From: M3007 sp044230315
GTDB lineage: Bacteria; Bacteroidota; Bacteroidia; Chitinophagales; Saprospiraceae
Direction of reading: 5' to 3'
Length of the DNA: 64,000 bases
Assembly: GCA_044230315.1 (NCBI GenBank)
Contig: JBGARJ010000001.1
Span: 62,001 to 126,000, forward strand
Each line of letters begins with the position of its first letter. The stretch's first letter is position 1. Positions 42,675 to 50,894 of the stretch are shown one piece after another. The translations under genes and the position numbers were made by a program. Under the pieces are notes generated by a model, which did no database searches, was not told where the DNA came from, and was given only the letters and a program-made list of their open reading frames with translations.

Positions 42675-43850
42675 TTATGGTGAAAATGACTTCAATAGAA
42701 GACCTAACACAGCAGCCGCTAAAATGATGTATGGCTCCCTTGCTTTTTTGAACCGCCACAGTACAAATACCGCCGCGGTAGCCATCAGCATCGTGGGCAA
42801 GTCGATAAGGGAGCGTTTACCCAATACCACCACGGCCCCGGCTATTGCTCCGATTGCCGCCGCCGTCACACCTTCCACAAAGGATTTGATCCCGGGGTGT
42901 TTGCCGTATTTTTTGAAATAGGGCGCCGGCAGAATTGTGAACAAGTAGCACGGCAGGAAAGTTGCCAGCGCCGCGACCGATGCGCCCTCAACTCCTGCTA
43001 CCAAATAACCGATGAAGGCCACGGTAATGACCACCGGCCCCGGAGTGATCATAGCTATAGCTACAGCGTCGAGGAATTGTTGCTCATTCAGCCAACCGAA
43101 TTCCTTCACCACTCCACTGTACAAAAACGGCACGATAGCCAGGCCGCTGCCAAACACAAAAGCGCCTGCCTGGGCAAAAAACAAGGCAATTTTTCCCAGA
43201 TTTGAAAGACTGCTGACGGCAAAAAAACTATCGAATGCCCCCAGCATTACCGGCAACCATACAGCCAGACGTTGCCAAACTTTCATGTTCCAAAGCCAAT
43301 AAACCACGCCGGCAAACAGGATGAACAGCATCACTTCCTGCTCCGTCCAAATCGTAACGAAGGCGCTCAATACATAAATCCCCCACAACAAACGGTCGGT
43401 TCCCAGCGATTTTGCACTGAGTTTCCAGGCACTAAATCCGATTATGCCAATCACTGCTGCCCCAACGCCGTAAAACACAGCCTGTATCCAGGGCATGCTC
43501 CCAAAATGGCTGTACACCATGCTCAAGGCTAAGACCATGAAAAATGAAGGCAATACAAATGCAATACCCGCCAAAGTGGCGCCGGCCACCCCGAAATGCA
43601 CATAACCGAGGTAAATGGCCAGTTGCGCCGCCAGGGGGCCGGGAGCGAGTTGGGCCAGCGCCAGCCCTTCTTTGTAATCTTCGGAGCTGATCCATTTTTT
43701 CTCCTCGACCAGGTCACGTTGCATATAGCCCACCAAGGCCGCGGGGCCGCCAAAACCGATGGTGCCGAGGCGGAGAAAGTATAAGGTCAAATCCTGAAGC
43801 GAATAGGCTGTGCTTGCCTTTTGGATATTTTTCTCATCGCCGGCAGCCAT
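42675..43850 (-). CDS. chrA: Chromate transporter ChrA (two-domain, full length)
   Basis: This 391-residue CHR-family protein has ~10-12 membrane helices in two homologous halves. Each half has the CHR motif: FLRLGTIGFGGPAALVGYMQRDLVEEKKW with LAQLAPGPLAAQLAIYLGY, and FFAQAGAFVFGSGLAIVPFLYSGVVKE with AIAMITPGPVVITVAFIGY. It exports chromate from the cytoplasm. It begins 14 bases after the ChrB-domain gene. Confidence 0.94.
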   Translation of the reverse strand: MAAGDEKNIQKASTAYSLQDLTLYFLRLGTIGFGGPAALVGYMQRDLVEEKKWISSEDYKEGLALAQLAPGPLAAQLAIYLGYVHFGVAGATLAGIAFVLPSFFMVLALSMVYSHFGSMPWIQAVFYGVGAAVIGIIGFSAWKLSAKSLGTDRLLWGIYVLSAFVTIWTEQEVMLFILFAGVVYWLWNMKVWQRLAVWLPVMLGAFDSFFAVSSLSNLGKIALFFAQAGAFVFGSGLAIVPFLYSGVVKEFGWLNEQQFLDAVAIAMITPGPVVITVAFIGYLVAGVEGASVAALATFLPCYLFTILPAPYFKKYGKHPGIKSFVEGVTAAAIGAIAGAVVVLGKRSLIDLPTMLMATAAVFVLWRFKKAREPYIILAAAVLGLLLKSFSP

Positions 43851-43863
43851 ACAGATTCCTTTA

Positions 43864-44322
43864 TTACTTCAAAAGGTCGGGGTTCCAGTTGTGTTTTTCC
43901 TGATGAACAAATTTGGCCCAACTGTACAGGGCATCGTACAATTGCATGCCAACCGCCAGCATTTTGTGATCGTCCGAAAAGTTATAGGAAAGTCCTGCCG
44001 AAATCGCCCAAAGTCCTGCTGCCTGGGGGGCCAGGTCGAAACGATCGGTGTCGGCCCCGCGCACGATTAGAGCCAGTTGCAGGAGCGCAGGGTCATTGAG
44101 CCGGTGCTTTTTCAGGATAAAATCGAAGGTGCAGTATTCGCCTTCATGCGTGTATTCGGCCCCGGGTATGTCATATGGAATGGCGTCGAGCTCCCGCGCT
44201 TTTTCAAATACCTGCGCTTTAGGCACATAAATGAACACAGCTTCGGGATCTACAAAATTTTTGATCAGCCAGGGACAGGCGATGCGGTCGATCTTGGGGC
44301 GTTCCCTTGTTATCCAGTTCAT
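43864..44322 (-). CDS. ChrB C-terminal-domain chromate resistance protein
   Basis: This 152-residue protein consists of the ChrB C-terminal domain only: MNWITRERPKIDRIACPWLIKNF, TFDFILKKHRLNDPALLQLALIVRGADT and APQAAGLWAISAGLSYNFSDDHKML. The Cys in IACPW and nearby His/Asp residues may bind metal. Its first ~150 residues are clearly paralogous to the N-terminal part of the neighbouring AraC fusion. It may act in chromate handling or as a partner of the fusion regulator. Confidence 0.87.
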   Translation of the reverse strand: MNWITRERPKIDRIACPWLIKNFVDPEAVFIYVPKAQVFEKARELDAIPYDIPGAEYTHEGEYCTFDFILKKHRLNDPALLQLALIVRGADTDRFDLAPQAAGLWAISAGLSYNFSDDHKMLAVGMQLYDALYSWAKFVHQEKHNWNPDLLK

Positions 44323-44377
44323 AGTTCAAATTTTTCCACAAGATTCCAGTCGTGAACCGAGGAAAAATAGAATGGAT

Positions 44378-45241
44378 TTAATCACTTGTACCGGTTTTAC
44401 CTTTTTGCCGGTTTTTTTTGAAAACAGACGGCGGTACGCCCATGAATTTCTTAAAGATACGGATGAAGTGACTTTGATCGGAGAACCCCGTGAGGTAGGC
44501 GATTTCCGTCAGGGAATATTCCGAGGTCTCGAGCAGGTGGATGGCTTTTTCAATCCGCAATTTGCGAATGTATTCACCAAAGGAAAGGTCATCGAAGTAT
44601 TTGGAGAAGGCCCTTGAAAGATATGCCGGATGCATGTCGAGTTCTTGCGAAATTGTTTTCAGGCTCAGGCTGAAATTGGTGTCCACATAATCTTGTATCG
44701 TCTCTTTCAGTTCTTTTGCCCAGGCAGGAATGCGCTGTTTCGCTGCCGTTTTGTCGGCGATGTACCGGTTCAGCCGTTGTAAGAGCAATTGTTCGACCGG
44801 GTCTCCGGTGTGTTTCTCCCGCTGAAGGTATTTTAGCCAACTGTACAATGCATCATAGATGATCATACCTATTTCCAGCAGTTTATAATCGTCGCGGATA
44901 TTGTAAGAAAGACCAGCCGAGATAGCCCACAGCCCCGCCGCTTGAGGCGCCAGCTGAAAACGGTCGGTGTCGGCGCCGCGCACGATGGTTGCCATTTGCA
45001 ACAGGGAGGGATCATTCAGGTTGTGCTTTTTAAGGATAGCATCAAAGGTGCAAAATGCGCCATCGTGCGAGTACTCCACATCGGGCACATCGAAGGGAAT
45101 GGCGTTTAACTCCAGTGCTTTTTGCTGAACGAGCCCGGCCGGCACATAAATGAATTTTGCCTCCGTATCCACAAAGTTCCGGAGCAGCCAGGGGCAGGCG
45201 ATGCGGTCGATCTTGGGGCGCTCACGGGTAATCCAATTCAT
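44378..45241 (-). CDS. ChrB-domain / AraC-type DNA-binding fusion, probable chromate regulator
   Basis: This 287-residue protein has residues 1-~150 as a ChrB C-terminal-type domain (MNWITRERPKIDRIACPWLLRNF, RGADTDRF, APQAAGLWAISAGLSYN). Residues ~185-275 form an AraC double helix-turn-helix: LSLKTISQELDMHPAYLSRAFSKYF, then LTEIAYLTGFSDQSHFIRIFKKFMGVPPSVF. Known ChrB regulators carry a different N-terminal DNA-binding part, so this arrangement is unusual. The start at 45241 matches the start of the paralogue. It heads the operon ending with the SOD gene. Confidence 0.88.
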   Translation of the reverse strand: MNWITRERPKIDRIACPWLLRNFVDTEAKFIYVPAGLVQQKALELNAIPFDVPDVEYSHDGAFCTFDAILKKHNLNDPSLLQMATIVRGADTDRFQLAPQAAGLWAISAGLSYNIRDDYKLLEIGMIIYDALYSWLKYLQREKHTGDPVEQLLLQRLNRYIADKTAAKQRIPAWAKELKETIQDYVDTNFSLSLKTISQELDMHPAYLSRAFSKYFDDLSFGEYIRKLRIEKAIHLLETSEYSLTEIAYLTGFSDQSHFIRIFKKFMGVPPSVFKKNRQKGKTGTSD

Positions 45242-45278
45242 AAGAGCAGGAAGTTGACGACTGTTTTCGCTATGAATT

Positions 45279-45302
45279 TTTAATTCTAAAAGTAGAATTA
45301 AA
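45279..45302. promoter_or_regulatory. 10-bp perfect palindrome, candidate operator of the chromate operon
   Basis: The arms TTTAATTCTA (45279-45288) and TAGAATTAAA (45293-45302) flank AAAG. The centre lies about 50 bases upstream of the ATG at 45241, a usual place for a regulator site. The ChrB-AraC protein is the natural candidate to bind it, but AraC proteins often bind direct rather than inverted repeats. Confidence 0.5.
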
Positions 45303-45751
45303 TATAGCCGATGTTCAGGAATTGCCTCGCTCTTCTGCGTCGGGGCGCTTGCACACATAGCCCGTGTTGTGTTTTGGCCCGAACACGATTGGCCGGCAAA
45401 GGGCTGGCCCCGCGGTTATTACTCCCTTGGATTCGGCTTTTATAAATGATCAGGAACAGATCTGGCTTACTCTTTTCGCTGCGCCGGCTATCAGCACGCC
45501 TGCTTGCGCGGCTTTTTGGGATAAGCATAAGATGCTTTGTGGTTCAACCAATGCTGGGAGGAACAGGCTTTGGCTTGTTCCTCCCTTTGTACAACTGGGA
45601 ACAACGACAGTACTCCAACACAGAGCGATAGGTACCGCGTACCTCCCCAAACGACCGGTTGCGGCCCCTCCCATTGCGTTAAAGTTTGCCCTTGAAACCA
45701 ACTTTAACACGGCCCGCAGACCGTACCGCTCGCTGCCACGTTAAAAGCCTT
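45303..45751. other. Intergenic stretch without recognised gene
   Basis: Short open frames on both strands have no domain or good start context. Two hairpins are visible: GGGAGGAACA at 45556-45565 with TGTTCCTCCC at 45576-45585, and GTTAAAGTT at 45678-45686 with AACTTTAAC at 45700-45708. Their role is unknown; the first could end a transcript, though the T run after it is short. Confidence 0.4.
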
Positions 45752-45759
45752 TAACTTTG
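45752..45759 (+). promoter_or_regulatory. -7 promoter box (TAACTTTG)
   Basis: Exact TAnnTTTG match 103 bases before the ATG at 45863. The hairpin-forming sequence just upstream (45678-45708) may be part of its control. No clear -33 TTTG is visible. Confidence 0.5.
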
Positions 45760-45862
45760 CCTTAACACTAAAAAAGTCTTTTTGGCAGTTTCCTTGATTA
45801 AGGGTGTACGTATAAAGGCTTACATATCCGAAAAGGATTCATTCAAACCAAACTGCAACGTG

Positions 45863-46252
45863 ATGAAAAACATGCTTTTTCTGCTGCTATTTGCCCCTTT
45901 GACCCTTCTGGCGCATCAGGGCAATCCAAGCCTCGAAGCGATCTCAAAGGCCCTGAGCACCGGCGACGCCGACGCTTTGTCCAGATACTTTGCCGACAAC
46001 ATAGAAATTTCCATTCTGGATAACGAACAAGTGTACCCGAAAGCCAAGGCCACGGAGGCGGTTCGTTCTTTTTTCAATACGAACAAACCAAAATCTTTCA
46101 ACCAGGTGCACCAGGGTACGAGCCGGGAAAACAGCGATCAATACTGCATCGGCAACATGTCGGCCGCCACCGGTTCCTACCGGGTATACATCTACCTGAA
46201 AATGAACGGTAACACGGCAACCATTCAGGAAATTCGATTCGACAAGGGCTAA
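45863..46252 (+). CDS. Exported DUF4783-family small protein
   Basis: This 129-residue protein has a signal peptide (MLFLLLFAPLTLLAHQG). The mature part has an NTF2-like look: LEAISKALSTGDADALSRYFADNIEISILDNEQVY, then YRVYIYLKMNGNTATIQEIRFDKG. This is the DUF4783 pattern, which is of unknown function. The start at 45863 gives the signal peptide directly at the N terminus; a strong terminator follows the gene. Confidence 0.77.
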   Translation: MKNMLFLLLFAPLTLLAHQGNPSLEAISKALSTGDADALSRYFADNIEISILDNEQVYPKAKATEAVRSFFNTNKPKSFNQVHQGTSRENSDQYCIGNMSAATGSYRVYIYLKMNGNTATIQEIRFDKG

Positions 46253-46277
46253 CACTGCCCCAATCGATCCTTTAAAT

Positions 46278-46315
46278 AAGGCCCGGACGCCCCTCGATCC
46301 GGGCCTTTCCTTTTT
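46278..46315 (+). terminator. Intrinsic terminator after the DUF4783 gene
   Basis: Perfect 10-bp stem AAGGCCCGGA (46278-46287) with TCCGGGCCTT (46298-46307), 10-base loop, followed by TTTCCTTTTT-type T-rich sequence to about 46315. Confidence 0.8.
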
Positions 46316-46326
46316 AACCGGACACC

Positions 46327-46355
46327 TTTGAATTTCCGGAATGTACGTATTTTTG
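46327..46355 (+). promoter_or_regulatory. Promoter of the THX gene (-33 TTTG, -7 TATTTTTG)
   Basis: TTTG at 46327-46330 and TATTTTTG at 46348-46355 are separated by 17 bases, a full match to the Bacteroidota promoter pattern. The predicted start near 46362 leaves a 45-base leader before the ATG at 46407. Confidence 0.7.
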
Positions 46356-46406
46356 CGGCTGTCTTTTGATCCTACTATTGTTGAACTAAAATGCGACTTC
46401 ACCGAC

Positions 46407-46517
46407 ATGGGTAAAGGAGATTTTAAATCGAAACGCGGCAAAATCCGCCGCGGTTCCAATGGCAATACCCGGCCGAAACCGGCCAAGATCCGGGCTGCTA
46501 AGAAAAAAGCGCAATAA
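46407..46517 (+). CDS. 30S ribosomal protein THX
   Basis: This 36-residue, very basic peptide begins MGKGDFKSKRGKIRRGSNG and continues TRPKPAKIRAAKKKAQ. MGKGD-x-K-x-KRGKI-x-x-GS-x-G is the signature of bacterial THX proteins, which sit in the head of the 30S subunit. It is shorter than typical gene-calling cut-offs and easily missed. A good promoter lies 52 bases upstream. The next gene starts 107 bases after its stop. Confidence 0.85.
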   Translation: MGKGDFKSKRGKIRRGSNGNTRPKPAKIRAAKKKAQ

Positions 46518-46624
46518 CGGAAACGCCAGCCAGCACGAGCCATCGCCTTCTTCAGCCTTGGCTCTTGTTTTTTATGCCTGCACAACCTTCCACATCAATC
46601 CGCTCACCTTCAAACCACACGCTC

Positions 46625-47047
46625 ATGCATAAACTGTTTTTTCTGGCTCTCGCGTGCAGCCTGGCCACTGCGTTGGCGGCACAGTCGCCGGTCGGTGTCT
46701 GGAAAACGATCGACGACGATACCGGCGAGGCTAAAAGCCACGTCCAGATCTACGAACAGAACGGCCAACTCTTTGGCAAAGTCGTACGGTTGTTGAAATC
46801 GGCCCCCGACCGCAAATGCGACAAATGCCCGGGCGAGCGGAAGAACCAGCCGGTGCTGCAAATGGTTGTTCTTGAAAACATGCGGCCCAAAGGCGGTTAT
46901 TGGCAATCGGGCCGTATCCTCGACCCCGAAAAGGGGAAGTGGTACACCTGCAATCTCTGGCTCAAAGACGGCGACCCGAACGTGCTGGTCGTACGCGGCT
47001 ATATCGGCCCTTTTTTCCGGACTCAATACTGGTACCGGGAGCATTGA
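46625..47047 (+). CDS. Exported DUF2147-family protein
   Basis: This 140-residue protein has a signal peptide (KLFFLALACSLATALAAQ). The mature part follows DUF2147: SPVGVWKTIDDDTGEAKSHVQIYEQNGQLFGKVVRLL, CDKCPGERKNQPVLQMVVL, and GRILDPEKGKWYTCNLWLKDG. The family is periplasmic, lipocalin-like and of unproven function. The Cys pair in CDKC is conserved. The ATG at 46625 is preferred to an upstream start because the signal peptide begins there. Confidence 0.85.
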   Translation: MHKLFFLALACSLATALAAQSPVGVWKTIDDDTGEAKSHVQIYEQNGQLFGKVVRLLKSAPDRKCDKCPGERKNQPVLQMVVLENMRPKGGYWQSGRILDPEKGKWYTCNLWLKDGDPNVLVVRGYIGPFFRTQYWYREH

Positions 47048-47052
47048 ATGAA

Positions 47053-47179
47053 AAGGGTAATGTCCAATGTCCAACAAGGAATGTCCAAGGTCCAAGTACG
47101 CCAAAAGGCAGGTCTGCAGAAGTGAACCGAATCTTCCATTGCGCGCGATCTAAACACTTGGACCTTGGACATTACCCTT
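47053..47179. repeat. Inverted-repeat element built from GTCCAA-type units
   Basis: AAGGGTAATGTCC (47053-47065) is mirrored by GGACATTACCCTT (47167-47179), and inside it AATGTCCAAGGTCCAAGT (47080-47097) is mirrored at 47156-47173 (18 bp, perfect). The short unit ATGTCCAA occurs several times in the left arm. The structure looks like a small non-coding repeat element; no transposase is present. Confidence 0.6.
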
Positions 47180-47276
47180 CGTACACGCCGGATACGGAAT
47201 GCGCAGGTCTGAGATCCCGGGGGCGCGGCAAATAGTAAGTCGGGATGGCAGGCGTGGAAAAAAAAGTAGGGGAGGG

Positions 47277-47308
47277 TTTGCAAGGTATGTGAAGTCGATT
47301 TATCTTTG
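47277..47308 (+). promoter_or_regulatory. Promoter of tRNA-Gln (-33 TTTG, -7 TATCTTTG)
   Basis: TTTG at 47277-47280 and TATCTTTG at 47301-47308 are separated by 20 bases. The predicted start near 47315 lies 22 bases before the mature tRNA. Confidence 0.68.
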
Positions 47309-47336
47309 CCCCCGCTTTGAAAAAAGCAATTGGTTT

Positions 47337-47407
47337 TGGCCCGTGGTGTAACGGTAGCACAGCAGATTTTGGTTCTGTTTGTCAGGGTTCAAATCCTTGC
47401 GGGCCAA
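47337..47407 (+). tRNA. tRNA-Gln (anticodon TTG)
   Basis: Full cloverleaf by eye: acceptor TGGCCCG (47337-47343) with CGGGCCA (47400-47406) and discriminator A at 47407; D stem GTGT/GCAC; anticodon stem GCAGA/TCTGT with loop TTTTGGT and anticodon TTG at 47369-47371; T arm CAGGG-TTCAAAT-CCTTG. The CCA end is not encoded (CAA follows). It reads CAA codons, and CAG by wobble. Confidence 0.93.
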
Positions 47408-47413
47408 CAAATC

Positions 47414-47449
47414 AAAAGCCCTGCGGCAAGTCGCCGCAGGGCTTTTTTT
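47414..47449. terminator. Intrinsic terminator after tRNA-Gln, possibly two-way
   Basis: AAAAGCCCTGCGGC (47414-47427) pairs perfectly with 47433-47446 around a five-base loop, followed by T to 47449. The A run on the other side makes it usable for the convergent gene, whose stop codon overlaps the T run. Confidence 0.88.
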
Positions 47450-48080
47450 AGTTCAGGATCAAGCCGTCGTTCCGGAAATAAGCCGGTTTGGGCTTGTAGC
47501 CGGCGGCCGCATCGGATGCTTCCGGGGTCTCCAGCAATTCCAGCGGTTCCAATGGCACAGCCGGGGGGGGCTGGCGCGCCGGATCGTTTTGCAGTCGGGT
47601 GAGTTCCTGTTCCAGTTCGTTGATCGCGTTCTGGATGGAAGCCAGCGGGCGGTGCAGGATCAAGCGAATGATACCTTCCGGGTCGATGATGTAGAGCAGG
47701 CGGTCGAACGGCGGATTCAGGCGTCTGCCGGAAGCCATTCCATACAGCGTGGCGATCCGGTGGTCCGGATCCTCGATCACGGGTGCTTTCAGAAAAATGC
47801 CGAGGTACCGCCGGACGATGTCGGACCAATCGTTGTGCCGGATGGTTTCATTGGACAGCACCAGCAATTTGGTGTTGCGTTCGTTGAGCCAGCGCTCCTT
47901 CAATTCCAGAAAATTGGAATACATCCGCCAGGCGGAGGTAAAATTGGCCGGGTGGGCAAAAAAAATGCACCAGCAACCCGAGCTGAACTCGGGGAAGCGG
48001 ACCAGGCCTTTCTGCGTTTGCACTTCGAAACGTGGCGCCGCATCGCCAACTTTTGGCAGTTGTGGGTAGTTGGATAACAT
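47448..48080 (-). CDS. Peroxiredoxin-fold (AhpC/Prx6-like) protein without the peroxidatic Cys
   Basis: This 210-residue protein follows the Prx6/AhpC pattern: VGDAAPRFEVQT, FFAHPANFTSAW, and the later KAPVIEDPDHRIATLYGMA and DRLLYIIDPEGIIRLILHRP. In active enzymes the second motif reads HPADFTPVC; here the Cys position is Trp51 (codon TGG). Two Cys remain just upstream in SSGCWCIFF (Cys36, Cys38). The C-terminal ~45 residues are a Pro-rich tail. It cannot work by the normal Cys mechanism and may be a structural or chaperone relative, or use the CxC pair. Confidence 0.8.
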   Translation of the reverse strand: MLSNYPQLPKVGDAAPRFEVQTQKGLVRFPEFSSGCWCIFFAHPANFTSAWRMYSNFLELKERWLNERNTKLLVLSNETIRHNDWSDIVRRYLGIFLKAPVIEDPDHRIATLYGMASGRRLNPPFDRLLYIIDPEGIIRLILHRPLASIQNAINELEQELTRLQNDPARQPPPAVPLEPLELLETPEASDAAAGYKPKPAYFRNDGLILN

Positions 48081-48328
48081 GGTTAACAGTTAGGACGATT
48101 AGACTGCTCTTGGCGCCTTCAATAAGCGCCGGCATTCCCATACAATAGAACAGTGCGGCTGGTTTTGTTTAGCTGTATTGGATGTCAAAAGTACCCGATT
48201 TTTGTACAATGCAAAATGTTTGTTCAACGCATTAACCTTTCCTGGCGAAAAATATGCCGAACCTCTGGCCAATGGGCCGCTTGACCTGTTCCCTTCCTCC
48301 CAACGAATGACAGGCTACCCGAAAGATG

Positions 48329-48336
48329 TACCTTTG
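48329..48336 (+). promoter_or_regulatory. -7 promoter box (TACCTTTG) for the beta-mannosidase gene
   Basis: Exact TAnnTTTG match 35 bases before the ATG at 48372. The rest of the interval back to 48081 shows no gene. Confidence 0.6.
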
Positions 48337-48371
48337 CGCCTTTCATTCCGCTGGTCTTATTACAACCCATT

Positions 48372-50894
48372 ATGCGACGTTTTATTCTCCTTTTATTCAT
48401 GTTGCCTGCTATGCTTGCCGAATCCCAACCATCCAACACGCCAACGCGCCAAATCATCCGTTCGCAATGGTCCTTCCGCCAGGCCCATACCGATACCTGG
48501 CGCCCCACCGCAGTGCCTGCCAGTATACACACCGCCCTCCTGCAGACAGGCCAGATCGAAGATCCCTTTTACCGCGATAACGAAGAAAAACTGCAATGGA
48601 TCGAACAGGAAGACTGGGAATTTGAATGCAGTTTTGACGTAGATCCGAGCGCACTCCAGCGCAAACACCTGGAACTGGCGTTCAGCGACCTCGACACCTA
48701 TGCGCATATTTATGTGAACGACAGCCTTGTTCTGGAAACCGACAACATGTTTCGCCGCTGGCAGGTCGACGTCAAAAAATACCTGAAGCCGACCGGCAAT
48801 GTGCTCCATATTTATTTCGAAAGCCCTATAAAAAAAGCGCAGCCCGATTGGGACAACCTGGGGTATGAACTGCCCGGCGGCATCCGCACCATGACCCGCA
48901 AAGCGCAGTTTCACTACGGCTGGGACTGGGGCCCTCGTTTTGTCGGCTGCGGTATTCTGAAACTACCAGAACTGATCGCCTGGGACGATTTCATCCTGGA
49001 AAACGTTTTTATCACACCGCAACGGTTGAGCGATAAAGAAGCGGTACTGGCAGCCCGTTTCCGCTACCGCTCCGATTTCGACGGGGCCGTGACGATCGCT
49101 TTTCGCGACGGCAAACGCAAATCGCTCGAAGACCGCCATATCTACCCCGGCGTGCGGGAAGATTCGGTGACCTACACCGTGGAAAACCCCAAACTGTGGT
49201 GGTGCAACGGTATGGGCGAGCCCAACCTCTACGATTTTGTCCTGGAATTCAAACGCGACGCCCAACTGATCGAAAAAGCCGAAGTACGCACGGGCATCCG
49301 GAAGATCGAACTCGTTACCGAACCCGACGACACAGGCAAATCATTTTACTTCAAACTCAACGGCAAACCGGTCTTTTGCAAGGGCGCCAATTACATCCCG
49401 CAGGATATTTTTCAGGACCGCGTTTCGCCCGACCACTACAAACGCTTGCTCGACGACGCCATTGCGGCCAACATGAACATGCTTCGCGTGTGGGGCGGCG
49501 GTATTTATGAAGACGACTTGTTTTACCAACTCTGCGACGCCCGCGGCATCCTCGTTTGGCAAGATTTCATGTACGCCTGCGCGATGTACCCCGGCAACGG
49601 CCGGTTTTTCAAAAACGCTGCAGCAGAAGCCTACGACCAGATCGAACGGCTGCGCCAGCACCCCTGCCTGGCCTTGTGGTGCGGCAACAACGAAATCAAC
49701 GAAGCCTGGTACAACTGGGGCTGGCAGATGCAGTTTACCGAAGCCCAGCGCGACCAGGTTTGGCGCGATTACCGAACGCTGTTCAACGACCTGCTGCCTA
49801 CCTATGTGGAAAACTACGGCGGCGGTGTGCCCTACTGGGAGAGTTCACCGCAGTATGGCCGCGGCAACCCCAAGTCGATGACGGAAGGCGACGCACACTA
49901 CTGGGGCGTGTGGCACGATGAAGAACCCTTTGAAGTGCTCAATAAAAAAGTGCCGCGCTTTATGAGTGAGTACGGCTTCCAATCGTTCCCCGATTGGAAA
50001 ACCATCGAATCCTTTACCCTCCCCGAAGACCGCCAACTGGATACCAAGGTGATGCTCATTCACCAAAAACACCCGCGCGGGAACGCGCTGATCGCCGAAT
50101 ACCTGAAACGCGACTACCGCGCGCCGCGTACGTTTGAAGATTTTGTGTACGTGAGCCAGGTGATGCAGGCCGAAGGCATCCGCACCGGCATCGAAGCCCA
50201 GCGGCGGAGCAAACCCTATTGCATGGGCACCCTGTACTGGCAACTCAATGATGTGTGGCCGGTGGCTTCCTGGTCGAGTATCGACTACTACGGACGCTGG
50301 AAGGCCTTGCACTATTACGCCCGGGAGGCCTACCGCCCCCTGATAGCCCTGCCGGTGGTGGAAGATGACATCCTTAAAATCTACGCCTCCTCCGATTTGC
50401 CTTCCGATACCACCGTCACCATTCAGGTACGGGCGTTGACCCTGGAAGGGAAAGTGCTGAGCGATGTGGTGATGCCCGATCTGGTGATACGCCCCGATTC
50501 CAGCCGCATGATCTGGCAAGGTTACCTCAAAACCGTGCTGGACCGCCACAAAGAAGAAGATGCCGTGGTGGATATCACCCTGAAAAATGCGGCCGGCGCC
50601 TTGCTGTCGCGGCGTTTATTTTACCTGACGCCGCCGCGCAAACTGTCGCTGCCGCGCACCGAAGTGACCATCCAGGCCAAGCAGGTGAACGATGGATACC
50701 AACTCACCCTGCAAAGCCCGAAACTGGCTAAAAACGTGTGCCTCTCGGCGGATGCAGACGGGTGGTTCAGCGACAATTATTTTGACTTGCTGCCCGGCGA
50801 GCGCAAAACCGTGTTGTTCAAAACCCAGGGGATACTGGACACGCCGCAGCAAGCATTTCACTACCGGCATTTACAACAGACCTACGAACGATGA
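48372..50894 (+). CDS. Exported beta-mannosidase (GH2)
   Basis: This 840-residue protein has a signal peptide (FILLLFMLPAMLAESQ). The sugar-binding jelly roll (residues ~25-200) includes YHF-type LAFSDLDTYAHIYVNDSLV and HYGWDWGPRFVGCGI, the beta-mannosidase wording. The TIM barrel carries the acid/base Glu441 in WCGNNEINEAW and the nucleophile Glu533 in PRFMSEYGFQSFP. It removes terminal beta-mannose from mannans or N-glycan cores, in the periplasm or outside. The stop overlaps the next start as ATGA. Confidence 0.92.
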   Translation: MRRFILLLFMLPAMLAESQPSNTPTRQIIRSQWSFRQAHTDTWRPTAVPASIHTALLQTGQIEDPFYRDNEEKLQWIEQEDWEFECSFDVDPSALQRKHLELAFSDLDTYAHIYVNDSLVLETDNMFRRWQVDVKKYLKPTGNVLHIYFESPIKKAQPDWDNLGYELPGGIRTMTRKAQFHYGWDWGPRFVGCGILKLPELIAWDDFILENVFITPQRLSDKEAVLAARFRYRSDFDGAVTIAFRDGKRKSLEDRHIYPGVREDSVTYTVENPKLWWCNGMGEPNLYDFVLEFKRDAQLIEKAEVRTGIRKIELVTEPDDTGKSFYFKLNGKPVFCKGANYIPQDIFQDRVSPDHYKRLLDDAIAANMNMLRVWGGGIYEDDLFYQLCDARGILVWQDFMYACAMYPGNGRFFKNAAAEAYDQIERLRQHPCLALWCGNNEINEAWYNWGWQMQFTEAQRDQVWRDYRTLFNDLLPTYVENYGGGVPYWESSPQYGRGNPKSMTEGDAHYWGVWHDEEPFEVLNKKVPRFMSEYGFQSFPDWKTIESFTLPEDRQLDTKVMLIHQKHPRGNALIAEYLKRDYRAPRTFEDFVYVSQVMQAEGIRTGIEAQRRSKPYCMGTLYWQLNDVWPVASWSSIDYYGRWKALHYYAREAYRPLIALPVVEDDILKIYASSDLPSDTTVTIQVRALTLEGKVLSDVVMPDLVIRPDSSRMIWQGYLKTVLDRHKEEDAVVDITLKNAAGALLSRRLFYLTPPRKLSLPRTEVTIQAKQVNDGYQLTLQSPKLAKNVCLSADADGWFSDNYFDLLPGERKTVLFKTQGILDTPQQAFHYRHLQQTYER

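Noticed and set aside
42675..43850. ChrA gene as a truncated single-domain chromate transporter
   Set aside because: Both homologous CHR halves are present in 391 residues without a frame break.
45364..45744. 126-codon frame between the chromate operon and the DUF4783 gene
   Set aside because: It spans two hairpins, has no domain or start signal, and runs up to the promoter region at 45752.
47337..47407. tRNA-Gln as attachment site of an integrated element
   Set aside because: No integrase, no repeat of the tRNA 3' end, and a normal terminator follows directly.
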